Assembly: GCF_050436995.1 (NCBI RefSeq)
Contig: NC_134763.1
Span: 8,551,001 to 8,615,000, forward strand
DNA length: 64,000 nt
Reading direction: 5' to 3'
Source of the DNA: Anticarsia gemmatalis
Taxonomy: Eukaryota > Arthropoda > Insecta > Lepidoptera > Erebidae
The position numbers and the translations under genes are program-made. Position 1 is the first letter of the stretch, and each line of letters opens with the position of its first letter. This document shows positions 1-11,200 of the stretch, piece after piece. The notes below the pieces were generated by a model. It had not been told where the DNA came from. It was given only the letters and a program-made list of their open reading frames with translations, and made no database searches.

Positions 1-409
1 TTATACATACTCGCAGACATCAACTTAAACAAGCATAAACAAAATAAACTAACAGAAAGTGTATTAAATTCAACGTGCTGAAGTGTGTTTTGTTAGTATG
101 TAATGTTACAGCTATTCCTTTGTGTTAACACAAATAAAGTCATTGTTTTCGAAACTTGGCAGTACACTGCCGTGCACGAACTTCGGATGTAATAACCTCA
201 GTAAATATTCGCATACGTTATCATGCTAATGCCTTCTTAGTACAATATTGCCAAAAATCTGGTTCAGGGTTAAAGATAGTAGATAATAAAACGTATAGTA
301 ATCTACGAGCATGTTTTTATTCATAAAATAATTAAGAATTAAGTAAATGTACAGTGACTTCGAATGGTTTTCAAATGGATACTTAAAGCCATTCACTACT
401 CCTATATCA

Positions 410-640
410 GAATAGTTTCTATTAGTTCGGGGAAGAAGTCTTTTCGCATTATAGTATGTATGAACTTGTAATAAAATCTCTTTGGCTTTAAGAATCACAA
501 ATAAGTACACGGTTTATTAGGTTTCTTTCAGTGAGCTCGTGAGGTACCCAAATATCAAGCTCTTTGTGTAGAGAAAAGATTTTATTACAAGTTCATACAT
601 ACTATAATGCGAAAAGACTTTTCCCCGACCTAATATAACC
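410..640. repeat. Fold-back repeat (MITE-like)
   Basis: The left arm at about 420-482 and the right arm at about 572-636 are imperfect inverted copies sharing a core like TTACAAGTTCATACATACTA followed by AATGCGAAAAGACTT. They are separated by about 90 bp. A third partial copy of the arm lies in a B56 intron at about 27115-27165. A repeated inverted sequence with no coding content fits a non-autonomous DNA element. The family is not identified. Confidence 0.55.
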
Positions 641-872
641 AAAGAAGTTATCAAGCATTAAAAACACGTGCACTAGTATACATACCATGTGTGAATCACA
701 CAAATATTCTCAAAGGGAATCCAAACATCAACATCCGTTATAACTCTATTTACATCACTATGAATCGACTTAAATAACACCGTATAATCATCGTAATTAA
801 AATTAATCTTAAAACAATGCAAATATTTTCTTTAATTTTGACTAAGTTTTTTTTAAAAATATGACGTTTTAT

Positions 873-962
873 GGTATACTCCCAGCGGTCCCCTCTAATT
901 CTGTCCCCCGAGGTGACAACTGGGGATAAAAGTATGAAGAAAATTTCCAGTTGTCATATACC
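873..962. mobile_element. Small MITE with GGTATA termini
   Basis: About 90 bp bounded by GGTATACTCCCAG on the left and the inverted TATACC on the right, with internal CAGTTGTC/GACAACTG inverted motifs. It resembles the element at 11033-11154 in inverted orientation, so the two probably belong to one family. Target duplications are unclear here. Confidence 0.5.
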
Positions 963-999
963 GTTTTTTTTTGTAGGTAAGGCAAAGTTAAAGCGCTCG

Positions 1000-1250
1000 T
1001 AGTCAGTTGCGCTCACCGGTCGGTAAATGATCTGTGGGTTAAGCAAACGTTGGCGCAGTCATTCCAAAGATGGGTGACCGCATAGTGGTATTTGAACTGG
1101 GTGTCTCCGTGCTTCGGAGGGCACGTAAAAAGTCGGTCCCGGGTATTGTCTACTAAGATAACAGTCGTTATGCCACGTCAAAGGCCTCTCGGGCGGCTTG
1201 AACAACTTTTACACTAGGTTGACCACTAACCATACGAAATACATACATAC
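1000..1250 (+). mobile_element. SINE with 5S rRNA-like core, copy 1
   Basis: This 250-bp unit recurs with high similarity at 39191-39443 and 59571-59822. It starts near CAGTTGCGCTCACCGGTCGG, contains GATGGGTGACCGC and ends ACCACTAACCATACGA plus a short simple tail (here ACATACATAC). The block around GATGGGTGACCGC, with an upstream AAGCAA-type block, resembles the internal RNA polymerase III promoter of 5S rRNA. That suggests a 5S-type SINE head. The repeat itself is seen directly; the 5S origin is inferred. Confidence 0.75.
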
Positions 1251-1979
1251 AAAGTTAAAAAAAACATGCTGTTCTTTTTTCCCTTAAGCCGAATTTTCAA
1301 TCAGCCGGAAAATGAAACGGCGTTTCGCTCACACCTCCTATCAGACTCATTAACATAAATGATTAATAACGAGCTGAATATGTCGTGTTTTAATCATTTT
1401 CGTTAAATCATGTAGCCCTTAATTGATGGATCGGTGTAACAAAAGGGTGAAATTGGGGGATTCTTATGTAGAAATTAAAAACACTGGTTGATTTTTAGAA
1501 AGAAGAGAGAGATAGAAAACAGATGCTAAAAAATGAGACGGTAAAATTTTAGGGCAAGGTTAACATAAGAGCAGAACTTCAATTTAGTTCTAATTGACGT
1601 ATCTTGAAGCTCATGTCATGGCCACTTTATCCGTCGCGAACTTCTCCCCTCCAGGGAATCGAATGCTCAAACCTCCTAACAATTTATAACATCAACTCTT
1701 AGATCGTCTACAAGATTAAGCAATGCTACAGTAGCATAATCCTATTTGTATATCAGCAGAATATCCGCGCTTCACCGTATAAACCACCGACTTGATTATG
1801 CAGTAGCTAAACCAGCTTTATATATAACTTCTAAAGGCCTGGACGCACGAAAGGAAAACGTTGCAACAGGAAACATGATCCTGAATATATAGGTCATTGA
1901 ATAAATCTACTGCTTATATGACCCGGTATCTTGCGCTTTTTAGCATGTTCGATGCTATAAAAACAGTTTATTACTGATA

Positions 1980-2345
1980 GGCGTGTGAGGAGCTCGTGGC
2001 TTAGTTAACAAAAGCAGCGCTGATCGATCTCTGAGGTTAAGCTACGCTTGCCGAGGTTTTTCTGTGGATGGGTGACCATCTTATACATATCGAGTTCCTC
2101 TGTGTTTCGGAAGGTACGTTAAATTGTGGCTACCGGGTGTCATTTTCGAAGACCTCTGACAGTCGTCAACAGTAGTTAGAATTAAGTTTGAAAATCTAAC
2201 AACCAGTCTTACCGAAGGGTATCGTGTTATAACTGGGTTGTGGGGGACCGATAGGCAGTCGCTCCATGTAAAATACTAGTATCCAGCTGCATCCGGTGAG
2301 ACTGGAAGCTGACTCCAACAAAGTTAGAAGAAAGGCTGGGCTGAT
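1980..2345 (+). mobile_element. Degenerate SINE with tRNA/5S-like head
   Basis: It begins near GAGGAGCTCGTGGCTTAGTT, which resembles a tRNA-type A box, and continues with a 5S-like core ending GGATGGGTGACCA. It then runs through TTCGGAAGGTACGTTAA to a tail reading GAGACTGGAAGCTGACTCCA and AAAGGCTGGGC. That tail is typical of abundant lepidopteran SINEs (recalled, not searched). It shares the core layout of the 5S-like SINE at 1000-1250 but has diverged. Confidence 0.6.
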
Positions 2346-3279
2346 ATACTGATTGGCGTTAGTTTTAATATCTGACCCACATTCTTCCGTCTACTGTGTT
2401 CCAAATTTCGTATATCACTTGGTCTTGAGATAGCTATTTGTCTTTGATTTGACACGATGCGTCCCTGAAATTCCGTAATTGATTCTATCAGACGTTTCCT
2501 GGGTACTTGAGTGTCGAACGCGAATGTCACACATACTGATAAATAAGGGAACAGATGGGCAACTTTGTGTTGCCTAGCGCGCAAACAATTTTAGAAAAAT
2601 AAAGCCGTAACTCTGACCACTGTTTAATTTAATAATATTTTTCGCTTTGCAAAGTATACAATGGTCTAGAAATCTAGTTTTCCAGACGTTCTTCCTTACC
2701 TAGAATACCTAGTAGTAGGTATAGGTACACTTTCCTGGAAAATATTCTACGTTCGTGGAGATTCTTAGAATGTGCTATAAATACTAATTTATAAAGGTAA
2801 CAAGCTATTTGCTGAAACTTGAATCGTAATTGTACCAGCCTTCAACTTATGTAAAGTCATACTACATAGTATCTTTGGCAACAATCGTTTCGATAGTACG
2901 AGTAATAAACAAACCATAGGAAAACCCGCTCATTCATAGCAGATACTCATCTACAAGATTGTTAAAGATAATAAGAGACATGTGAAATTTATTACAAACT
3001 GTTTACAATGTTTTTGTAACTTGCGCATTATATGATCATAATAGACAGACGCTCATTTCCTGGAAATAACTTAACACTTTCGACCTTTTAGTGATGAATT
3101 TCTAGATAAACAGTTACCGTTACAAGTTATTGTGGTATTGTTTTCGGTTTTATTGACTCATCTTACTGCTGGACAAGGATATCCTCTTATAAGGATAAAC
3201 TTAATCCACCACTCCTATTAATAGCGCAAAAAGTTTGTTATAGTATTTTCGCGATGATTAAAGCTAGTAATTATTTATT

Positions 3280-3495
3280 TCAAGAGGCCACCCGTAACCT
3301 CGTCCGCGTGGCAACCCTACCTGTGTAAATCCCGATTCCTAGGGATCTTCGTAAAGTACCCTATGTGTTATTCTGGGTCTTAAGCTACCTACATACCAAA
3401 TTTCATCGAAATCGGTTCAGTAGTATTTGCGTGACAGAGTAACAAACATCACACACATATTCACAAACTTTCGCATTTATAATATTAGTAGGATA
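3280..3495 (+). mobile_element. 3' tail of an RTE-like non-LTR retrotransposon
   Basis: The text includes CCAAATTTCATCGAAATCGG, then TGACAGAGTAACAAACAT, and ends TTTATAATATTAGTAGGAT. This combination is the usual 3' end of RTE-type non-LTR elements that are very common in Lepidoptera. No reverse transcriptase reading frame is present, so this is a 5'-truncated or non-autonomous copy. Confidence 0.55.
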
Positions 3496-4557
3496 GTAGC
3501 ATTTATTTGCAGCATAGACGTGACTTTGCTCAGCCAGGACGGCAAGGTCTCAATCTATGAACCTCTTAGGAAACGAACGGTCACACCCACGACACCACTC
3601 AGCAATCTAAAGTATATTTATTTAAAGCAAATAGTTGCCGTTCTACACAGCCTGATGATGGTACTACACGCCCACTCTATCTCTTTGAAGTAACTCGTAG
3701 GGCCCAGTATGGCGAATCAGTCGGTAATTAGGGCACGGGTCACCGCTACTCGGTCACTTATCTCGCTAATTTCATCAACGCCCTGCTAATCTGCTCTCTT
3801 ATCTTAATTAAGCGTTAGCCTTGGTGTGCATATTTGTTAACACGTTGAATACGCTCGTATTTATTTATGATTGTTACTTCTCAAGATTGTGGAAGATAAT
3901 GTAGTTGGAAAACTTGCTATCCTAGGACTTCCTTAACACTTTTGTCAGTAAAAGTAAAAAAGAGTCAGTTAAACGAAACTGCTGACGCCAGCCTAATTAA
4001 ATTTAAGTTTATTACGGTTTTGTTACACCTCAAACTAACAACAAAAACTCCTTGTAACCAATGTTAAAATTAAAATGTTCTAAATCCATTTTTTGTCAGG
4101 ATCTTTGAAAATTTCTATTCTACTCTGAGAAAGTAATAAACTCAAGTAATTGGAATGAGCTTGAGAACCTTATCCCTTATTATACATTCGCTAGCGCTGC
4201 TTCAGAGCTCCATAAATAGTTCAAGGCTTTAATAGAAAAGTCATAACAGAAAGCGTAAAAAACATCATTATTTTCATTGGACTGAGGCCTTCCTGCATAC
4301 AGCCACAAGTGAGGCTTGTCAGCGATTGTCAACAGTATGAGTGTAAACGATGACGCACGCCCTGCCCTTCCACTGTTCCTATATAAAACACATTAATATC
4401 TATGTACTCTGTCACTTGATACTGTGAACTTGAACTTTTGTTCTTTAATATGGTTTAGTATGTCGGTCATTAGAGCGTTAAATGGTGTACAGAAAAAAGA
4501 CGAAGGTGTATACTTTTATATTATAAAAAAGTTAAAAGGAGAAAAGTTGGTTTGTTA

Positions 4558-4705
4558 CCCTTTAACGTAATAACTACTGAACGGACTTAGATGAAATTTG
4601 GTATTCCTATAGTTTATAAACTTGATTAACACGTATAATACTTTTTATTTTGGGAATTTTTTTCACGTGGACGAATTTAAGAGCAGAAGCTAATACAAAC
4701 ATTAT
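4558..4705 (+). repeat. Probable non-LTR element tail fragment
   Basis: The stretch contains AACTACTGAACGGACTTAGA, then TGAAATTTGGTATTCCTATA and a following TTTTTATTTTGGGAA block. It is similar in style to recurrent 3' ends of lepidopteran non-LTR elements. It is only a fragment and the family assignment is tentative. Confidence 0.35.
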
Positions 4706-7689
4706 ACACGTGACATTTGCAGCATAAATTAAGTTGTGTATTTCTTACTAATAGCCTTTTCTTCGTCCTGCAATTTTCAGGTAGGACTCGACGACTGCTT
4801 TAGAGTTTATCCGATTAGCATCTTAATTAAGAGCAGAACTGTGTGATAAAAACAAAGAGAGTCCTAGACCTGCTTGCAAATAAATGTACGTTTGTTGGTC
4901 CATACAAATTGGAGACCTCAAGTCTACGAGCACTCTAGAATCAAAATATAAGACTCTAGAAATCTAACACAAAAGTTTAAAGTAGTTTTCATTTCTTTGA
5001 ATTTAATGCAAACATTTTCAAATGCTGCTGAATATCATTTGGCTGTTGATGAGGTCAGTGTTCCAATGACTAGCGGAATATGATTACAGCGAACATTTGC
5101 CTTATCTACCAATGAAATACAACACGAGATGAGTCCTCACCAAACATCATCTCGGTCGCCTTACCTTGACACATAATGCCATCGCTCTTCTAAATATAGC
5201 TCTTATTTTTGTTTTATGTACTCGGTTTGGTAATATCCTTCACGTATAACAATAAATAATGTCCCGTTTCTTATTGGAATAAAGAAAAATGGTGTATAAT
5301 ATCATAAATGTAGGAAAAAATCTGGCTTTGAAAAATACGATGATTTTGGAGTATGCTTTCGTTATGTCTCATGTTTATTGTAAGGGACAAATTGTACTAT
5401 TAATCAGGGATATTTTAAGCTGCCAGGTAATGTAGATATGATGGCCTAAAATGTTTGTATTAGGCACAAAAATATACCTATTTGAATCAGGCTAAGAATT
5501 GAAGAAGTGGACCTAACACTTTTGTTAATTACAGAGAGACAAGTAAAACAGTAATTACCTTGGATTAATACTATCTAGCTTGTATGTAGTACTTAGTAAT
5601 TATACATATTTGATTATAGTCCGAATAATGTAAGTACATGTATACAATATGTACATAAACAATGAGCCGAGTTGCGCAAGTTTGAATATTAATTTAGAAA
5701 CTGTTGTATTGATTGTACGCAATATAAGCATCCTGTGCATGCATTTGTGTTTCCACGAAATGGGAAATGAAGATCTGTGGCCTATGTGTTTGTGGTTTTA
5801 CTTGAGATCTGAAAGACTGTTCTGTTACTTTTCAATTTTTCTTTCTAATAACTTATTTATAGACGTAATTTTGAACTGGAAAATGTAAGTTATGAAGATG
5901 TTGCAGTCTTTTCTTTTTACATTAGTCATTATTTGATACATAACTAAGAATATCGCATGTGCATTGTGCGTGTTGTCTACTTAAAACACTGCCAGTAATA
6001 AATTATAGGATCTAAAAAGGCCAAATATATTGGGGTGGAGTTCAGTTTTCCATAAATTATCCCATCGGTGGTGTACTTTGGTTATGTGCAAATAACATAT
6101 TTTGCTCTTCAACTGAACATCGTATTACTAAACCCCTATAATAAGCTGTTTGTATGCAACCCACCCCGCAACGGAAGGGCGTGATGATGCATAAATGTTC
6201 AGTCTTATAACTTTCCCTACGTAATACAGTCACCCTGCAGGATCTGCTCCTAATTTAACAGAGTACAGATATAAGGAAAAAAGTACACGAAACATTTCCG
6301 AAAATTAAGGGTATTTCTGTAATCTTGAGAAATTATTACCCGTCTACATTAGGCAGACTTCTTTTCACTTGTTACCAGTTTTTAAAATCCCTTTTTCTCT
6401 GAGTAAGTTTTTGTGAAATTTCATTCAAATTGGTCGCTGAAGAAGTTACAAGCTCCGGTTTTGTATCGGCGCAGCTGTGTCCGCATGTAGGTTTGATATG
6501 AACACAAAGAACAAGTTTCGCAACTTTTTCACTCTAGTAATTCATGGAGAGGTTTGTAATTGTGTTAAACATCCTATCCTGAAATTAGATTGTGCTCATA
6601 ATCTGTTTAAAAACCTTTTAGTGTTACTCTGCGTTACATACAGCTTTCGACCGGATGAAAATCGAACGAAAATTACACCCAGTGGAAATATAAATTTTGT
6701 CTGATTCCGGGAAAATTTCGCAGAGCGGACCAAGCGGTTTCTGTAATTTTCTTGCGTCTGCTTCCATGAGTCGATAAATACTTTACTGCCAAATAAATTA
6801 ACACAAAATGTCTTCGAACGGTTATGTCATTAAGATTATCTTTTTAATTCAGCGGCAGGAGCTTCCGTTTTGACTTAGAGTTTAATCTTACCCAAATTAA
6901 TTTAATGTCGGAGGAATTTGAGCGACAAACCACTTTCACCGCGAAATTATTTCAGGAAGTGAGTCAGACAAATTAAAGTCAATTAAACGATCGATGGTGC
7001 ATGGAGGGAGCACCACGTCTGGCACAGGAATGCGCGCCTCCCCACAGGGGCTGAACCCCTCCGCGGATTCACCCAAACAAACTTACCCTTGTATGCCCCT
7101 TGTTATTCTTATACTTTCCTAGAAAAACGTCGCCGTCTCAACACTCGCTCGTTACTTGCCAATTGTAACTTATCGATAACTTCGTTTATGTACTTATGGA
7201 CGTCTCGCCGCATCTGTACAGTGTACACATATTTATACCTGTCATATTTTTTTCTAATTAGCAAACATTGTTTATCAGCAAAGATAACGGAAGTAAACAG
7301 CTGATTAATGTTTACGTTCATGAATTATTAGTACTTATATTTTACTGCTGTGTTATTTTATAGCGCTTATTATGTGTTTATTTGGGTATATCACATTGGG
7401 CATTTGTTTACTGTTCCTCCAGAGAGTACCGCGTTCGCGACCTTCGACCTCGTCAAATTGTAAACTGTCGTAATTTCAGGGCTGTGAAAGGAATCTATGG
7501 CATTATAAGAACTATCCTTGTCTCGCTTGGAGCACCGTTGCAATACCGTTCCTCCATTATAACAACGTTCCAAGTCTTAGTGTAATCTAGTATTGAAGCA
7601 CGTCCTGGTGTGTAGGAGGCGGCGTCATTGTATTGCAGTAACAAACCGTGTAGTCATTATGTAAATGTAGTAGGTTGTGACGTGGCAAC

Positions 7690-8260
7690 CCTAGCGGAGG
7701 TTGTATAGAGCGAGCGGGTCGCGCGGTCGCGGGGCGCGGCGGCGGTGCGCGCGCAGGCTCGGTGCCGCAAGTGGCGAGTCGCGGCAGAGACCGGCGCGTG
7801 GCAGTCCGGCCGCCCCCGCAGCTCGCACCGGTCCCGGCGCCGCCGGGCTCCCGCTCGGATGCCGCTGCCGGCCGCCGCCTGCGATGGTCCACGCCGGGCC
7901 GGCCGCGCGCGCGCCCTCTCGCGCGATGTTCGCCGCCGCTGAGAGCAAACCGCGCCGCGCCGTCTCGCCGCTCGGTATACCCAAGTCTCCGTCGTTCCAC
8001 TCGGGGCTCGATCTCGTCGCGAATCAAGCGGCCACCAAGCGCTCCGAGAGCGTGTCGGACGTCGCGCGCGCATTCCGCTTCGCGCTGTTCGCCGGCTCCG
8101 GCATGGAGGGCCAGGGCCCGCCGCAGAAGGCGCCGTCGCCGCCGGACGCGCGCAGCCCGCCGCCCCCCGCCGCGGCCGCCGTCTCGCCCGAGCGCCCCAC
8201 GCCGATACCCAATGCCGATAAGGAAAGTCTGATGGTGCAGCTCCCCCCACTCAAAGGTTC
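7690..8260 (+). promoter_or_regulatory. GC-rich, CpG-rich island over B56 exon 1
   Basis: This block of about 570 bp is strikingly GC- and CpG-rich inside otherwise AT-rich DNA. It spans the presumed 5' UTR and first coding exon of the B56 gene. Long open frames occur on both strands only because stop codons are rare at such composition; they are not separate genes. The transcription start probably lies here or just upstream, but no clear TATA box was identified. Confidence 0.55.
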
Positions 8261-11200
8261 GTCGGCATTATCAACACTGCACCCTTTAACGCGTATTACT
8301 TATTTATGACGATCAACACCGCCGACACCGGACCTCTACGCTTCTGTTTACAAACTGCCATCACTGTTTAGTTGAGCTGCAGCATCCGCTGTCCAACTGG
8401 CTGTATGTATTTGGAGTTTACTGTAATACGTTGAAGAACAAATGTATATGGGCATCAAAAGCAACGGTTACTGTACTTACGCTATTGAATAATACGCAAA
8501 TGGTCTGCTGCGTTATAGAGTAACGATAACTAAAACTCGCCCACGCCTCACAACTGACAACCTTGAAGAGACTCGAGGGACTCGCCGACCCGAAACAATG
8601 CGACTGAATCGCTGAAACTAATGACTGGGTGTAGACACCCAGTCATTAGTATAGTAGCCATACGCGTAGATGTACATATAAATTGTGAGGGAAATGGCGA
8701 AAACGCCGCAGAAATATATCGACCCATCGGCGGCCAGCGGCCGGCCCCGTGCTCTATGTATGCCATGGGAAATTGTGACGTCCTTGCGCCCTGCACCATA
8801 TTTCCAATGACATTACTCATGCACTACGATTCGTGTCAAGAATATAGGCAACCGTCTAGTTGCTTTACAACGGCCTTTTAGTTTATGTTAAGTTTGCTTA
8901 TTAGTGAAAATTAGCACGGCGAGGTCGTTTGCCTGTTCTTACCACTGTATACATTTATATACCATCTTTATCTTTGCTTATCAAAATAAGTTTTAACTGA
9001 TATCTTTGCATTGGAACATTTTGTCGTCAAACAACACCGCTTCCTTTAATTAACATTGCTTTTCATTAAGAACCGACCACTGTGTAGTAAGGCACAACAA
9101 GCATCTAATGTATGTTATGAAAGATTTGTATTCAAACAAACTAACCTGCTAGGCTAGACCTACTAAGAAACACTAGTCTCTTTACAACCTCATAATAGTA
9201 TCATAAATTTCGATCAAAGCAAACATGAAAAACTAGGTCAGAGTAGATTAGTAGGCTCCGGATTCATTATCTTGATGTACGAACAATATCAACATTGAAT
9301 TAACTTCAATCAAAACTATTTTCAACTGTATTATATCATAGTATACATATAAACAAAGCTTTATTAAAGCGCTACCGAAAGCTTATTAAGTAACCAGCAA
9401 TAGCCCCGCAGCCCGGCGTGGGAACGACGACGAACACGGAATCCTACTTAAAACAACCAACTTTAATGCATTACGGAACATTTCACTGAGAAGCAATTAT
9501 AAAACAAATATAAACCGTTTATAATTTAGCATTAAGATTAAGTACGATTATAGTAAATTCGTCCATGACCTTCTTTACAAAGATATTATTATCGAAATAA
9601 CGTAATCTTTTCGAAAATATGAATACTATATCATATCTTCAATACAAATAAGCACAAGTGTTCCAACAAGGACATACTTGTTTTGAACAAAACTCCGTTT
9701 GATGTTCACTCGTATTGTTCCGAAATTGAGCCAACTAATTGAATTGAAGGAAACAATTCAGACCTAAACAAAGAAGTCACTAACTTGATTTTATGCAAAT
9801 TGCGGTGTTTGCTAAGTTGCCCTGAATACTTGAGTTATTCTTAAGCATTCCATCCAACTTTTTGGATTACTCCCCTAAGAAATTCTCATTTTCCTCTTTT
9901 ATAACAGATTAGGTGGAAAAATGTGGAGCTATTTGACGGATTTCCCTTTTATTTGCGGGTTTTTAACGCTCTCAATATTAGGTAAAGGAATTTAAAAGTT
10001 GAGAGTTTTATGAACATTTTTACAGTTGTTCTTGAAAACTGAGATTGTTTGTACATCAAGTTTTCCACAGCTATTTTAGTGTTCAAATGCTTTTGTTTTC
10101 GTGACGGCACGTATTTGGGACATAACTCACCTCGCCCCTTGTAGAGGGGTGTCTGGAACGGGTGACAAATTTATTACGAAAGGAAAAGAGACTACGGGAT
10201 TGTCGGCAAAATTGTCTCTTCAGTTAAACTATTGTCCTTTTTGTATTTGAATATGTATAATAAATTTTGGCCTATTTTACATACCCGCAACACAGATACA
10301 GCATCGCTCTTCTCGACTATGGTCCAATTTCAATTTAGTTTCCATTCGACTGTTGAATATTAGTTTGACGGCGAAATTACATGTTGGAAAGTTTGGACGT
10401 CCGAGCGCGTGATGCCTGCTATGAATTTGATACGTTAGGAAGTTTCAATGAGAGTTTAAACATTAACTATTCTAGGCTCTAGCTATCTTGGTGCCAGCTT
10501 CAATGAATATGTTAATGCTAATGTCATTGTTTAGGTGTGGTATACTTATGACGAAATACTGTATTTAGAAATACGCGCAACTTTAGTTTCTTCGCCAAAA
10601 TAAAGTGCGAGTTTTATCTTAGCATTATGGTTTTAAAACGTTGCACCAAAACATCATCCAAAATGTAGGGCGTCTGCAAAATAAATAAAATGCAACGTCA
10701 TCTTGAAACGAACGCCGGAACTGCATCATTTGCCGGCGAAAATTCTTTATTGAAAAATATGGGAACGTTCACGTTCCAATGGTTTTGAAAGCACTATTTT
10801 AAAATTCACGCTCATTTTCAAGATATACACATAGACTACAAAAGTTTGTCTTTTGAAATGGTCTTAAAGAGTTAGAACGTACTTTACGAATACGGGTATA
10901 TTCAGCAATTCTTAATTGATTCTGGAGCGTATTCAGAAAAAGCCATCTTTTGTTTGCGAAATAGACGAAAGCCCTTAGAACCTTTAATGGGGGCCAAATT
11001 CGCGGGCATAAGCTAAATGCGGTCATTCAAAAGGTATATTCCCAGTGACAATTGGGAATTTTCTTCCTACTTTTAAAAGGTACTATTAGTAAGGAAGTTA
11101 TTTCCAGTTGTCACTCCGGTGGACAGTGTTAGAGGGGACAACTGGGAATATACCATTCAAACATGTACTAGCAGTACATAGGTCTTAGGAGGCATTCAAA

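Larger units (their letters stand above)
1..7690. other. Intergenic region upstream of the B56 gene, repeat-rich
   Basis: No exon with a recognisable protein is visible here on either strand. The open frames are short, AT-rich and lack family motifs. The stretch holds a fold-back repeat near 410-640, a small MITE at 873-962, a 5S-like SINE at 1000-1250, a second SINE at about 1980-2345 and tails of non-LTR elements near 3280-3495 and 4558-4705. GC content rises sharply only at about 7690, where the B56 first exon begins. Confidence 0.7.

Noticed and set aside
1060..1100. Possible 5S rRNA gene
   Set aside because: Only the internal promoter-like part matches. The ends of 5S rRNA are absent and the same unit recurs elsewhere with a common SINE tail.
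7587..8254. Long open frames on the minus strand and other frames across the GC-rich island
   Set aside because: The composition is so GC-rich that stops are rare in all frames. The proteins are Arg/Ala/Pro-rich without motifs, while the plus-strand frame splices correctly into the B56 gene.
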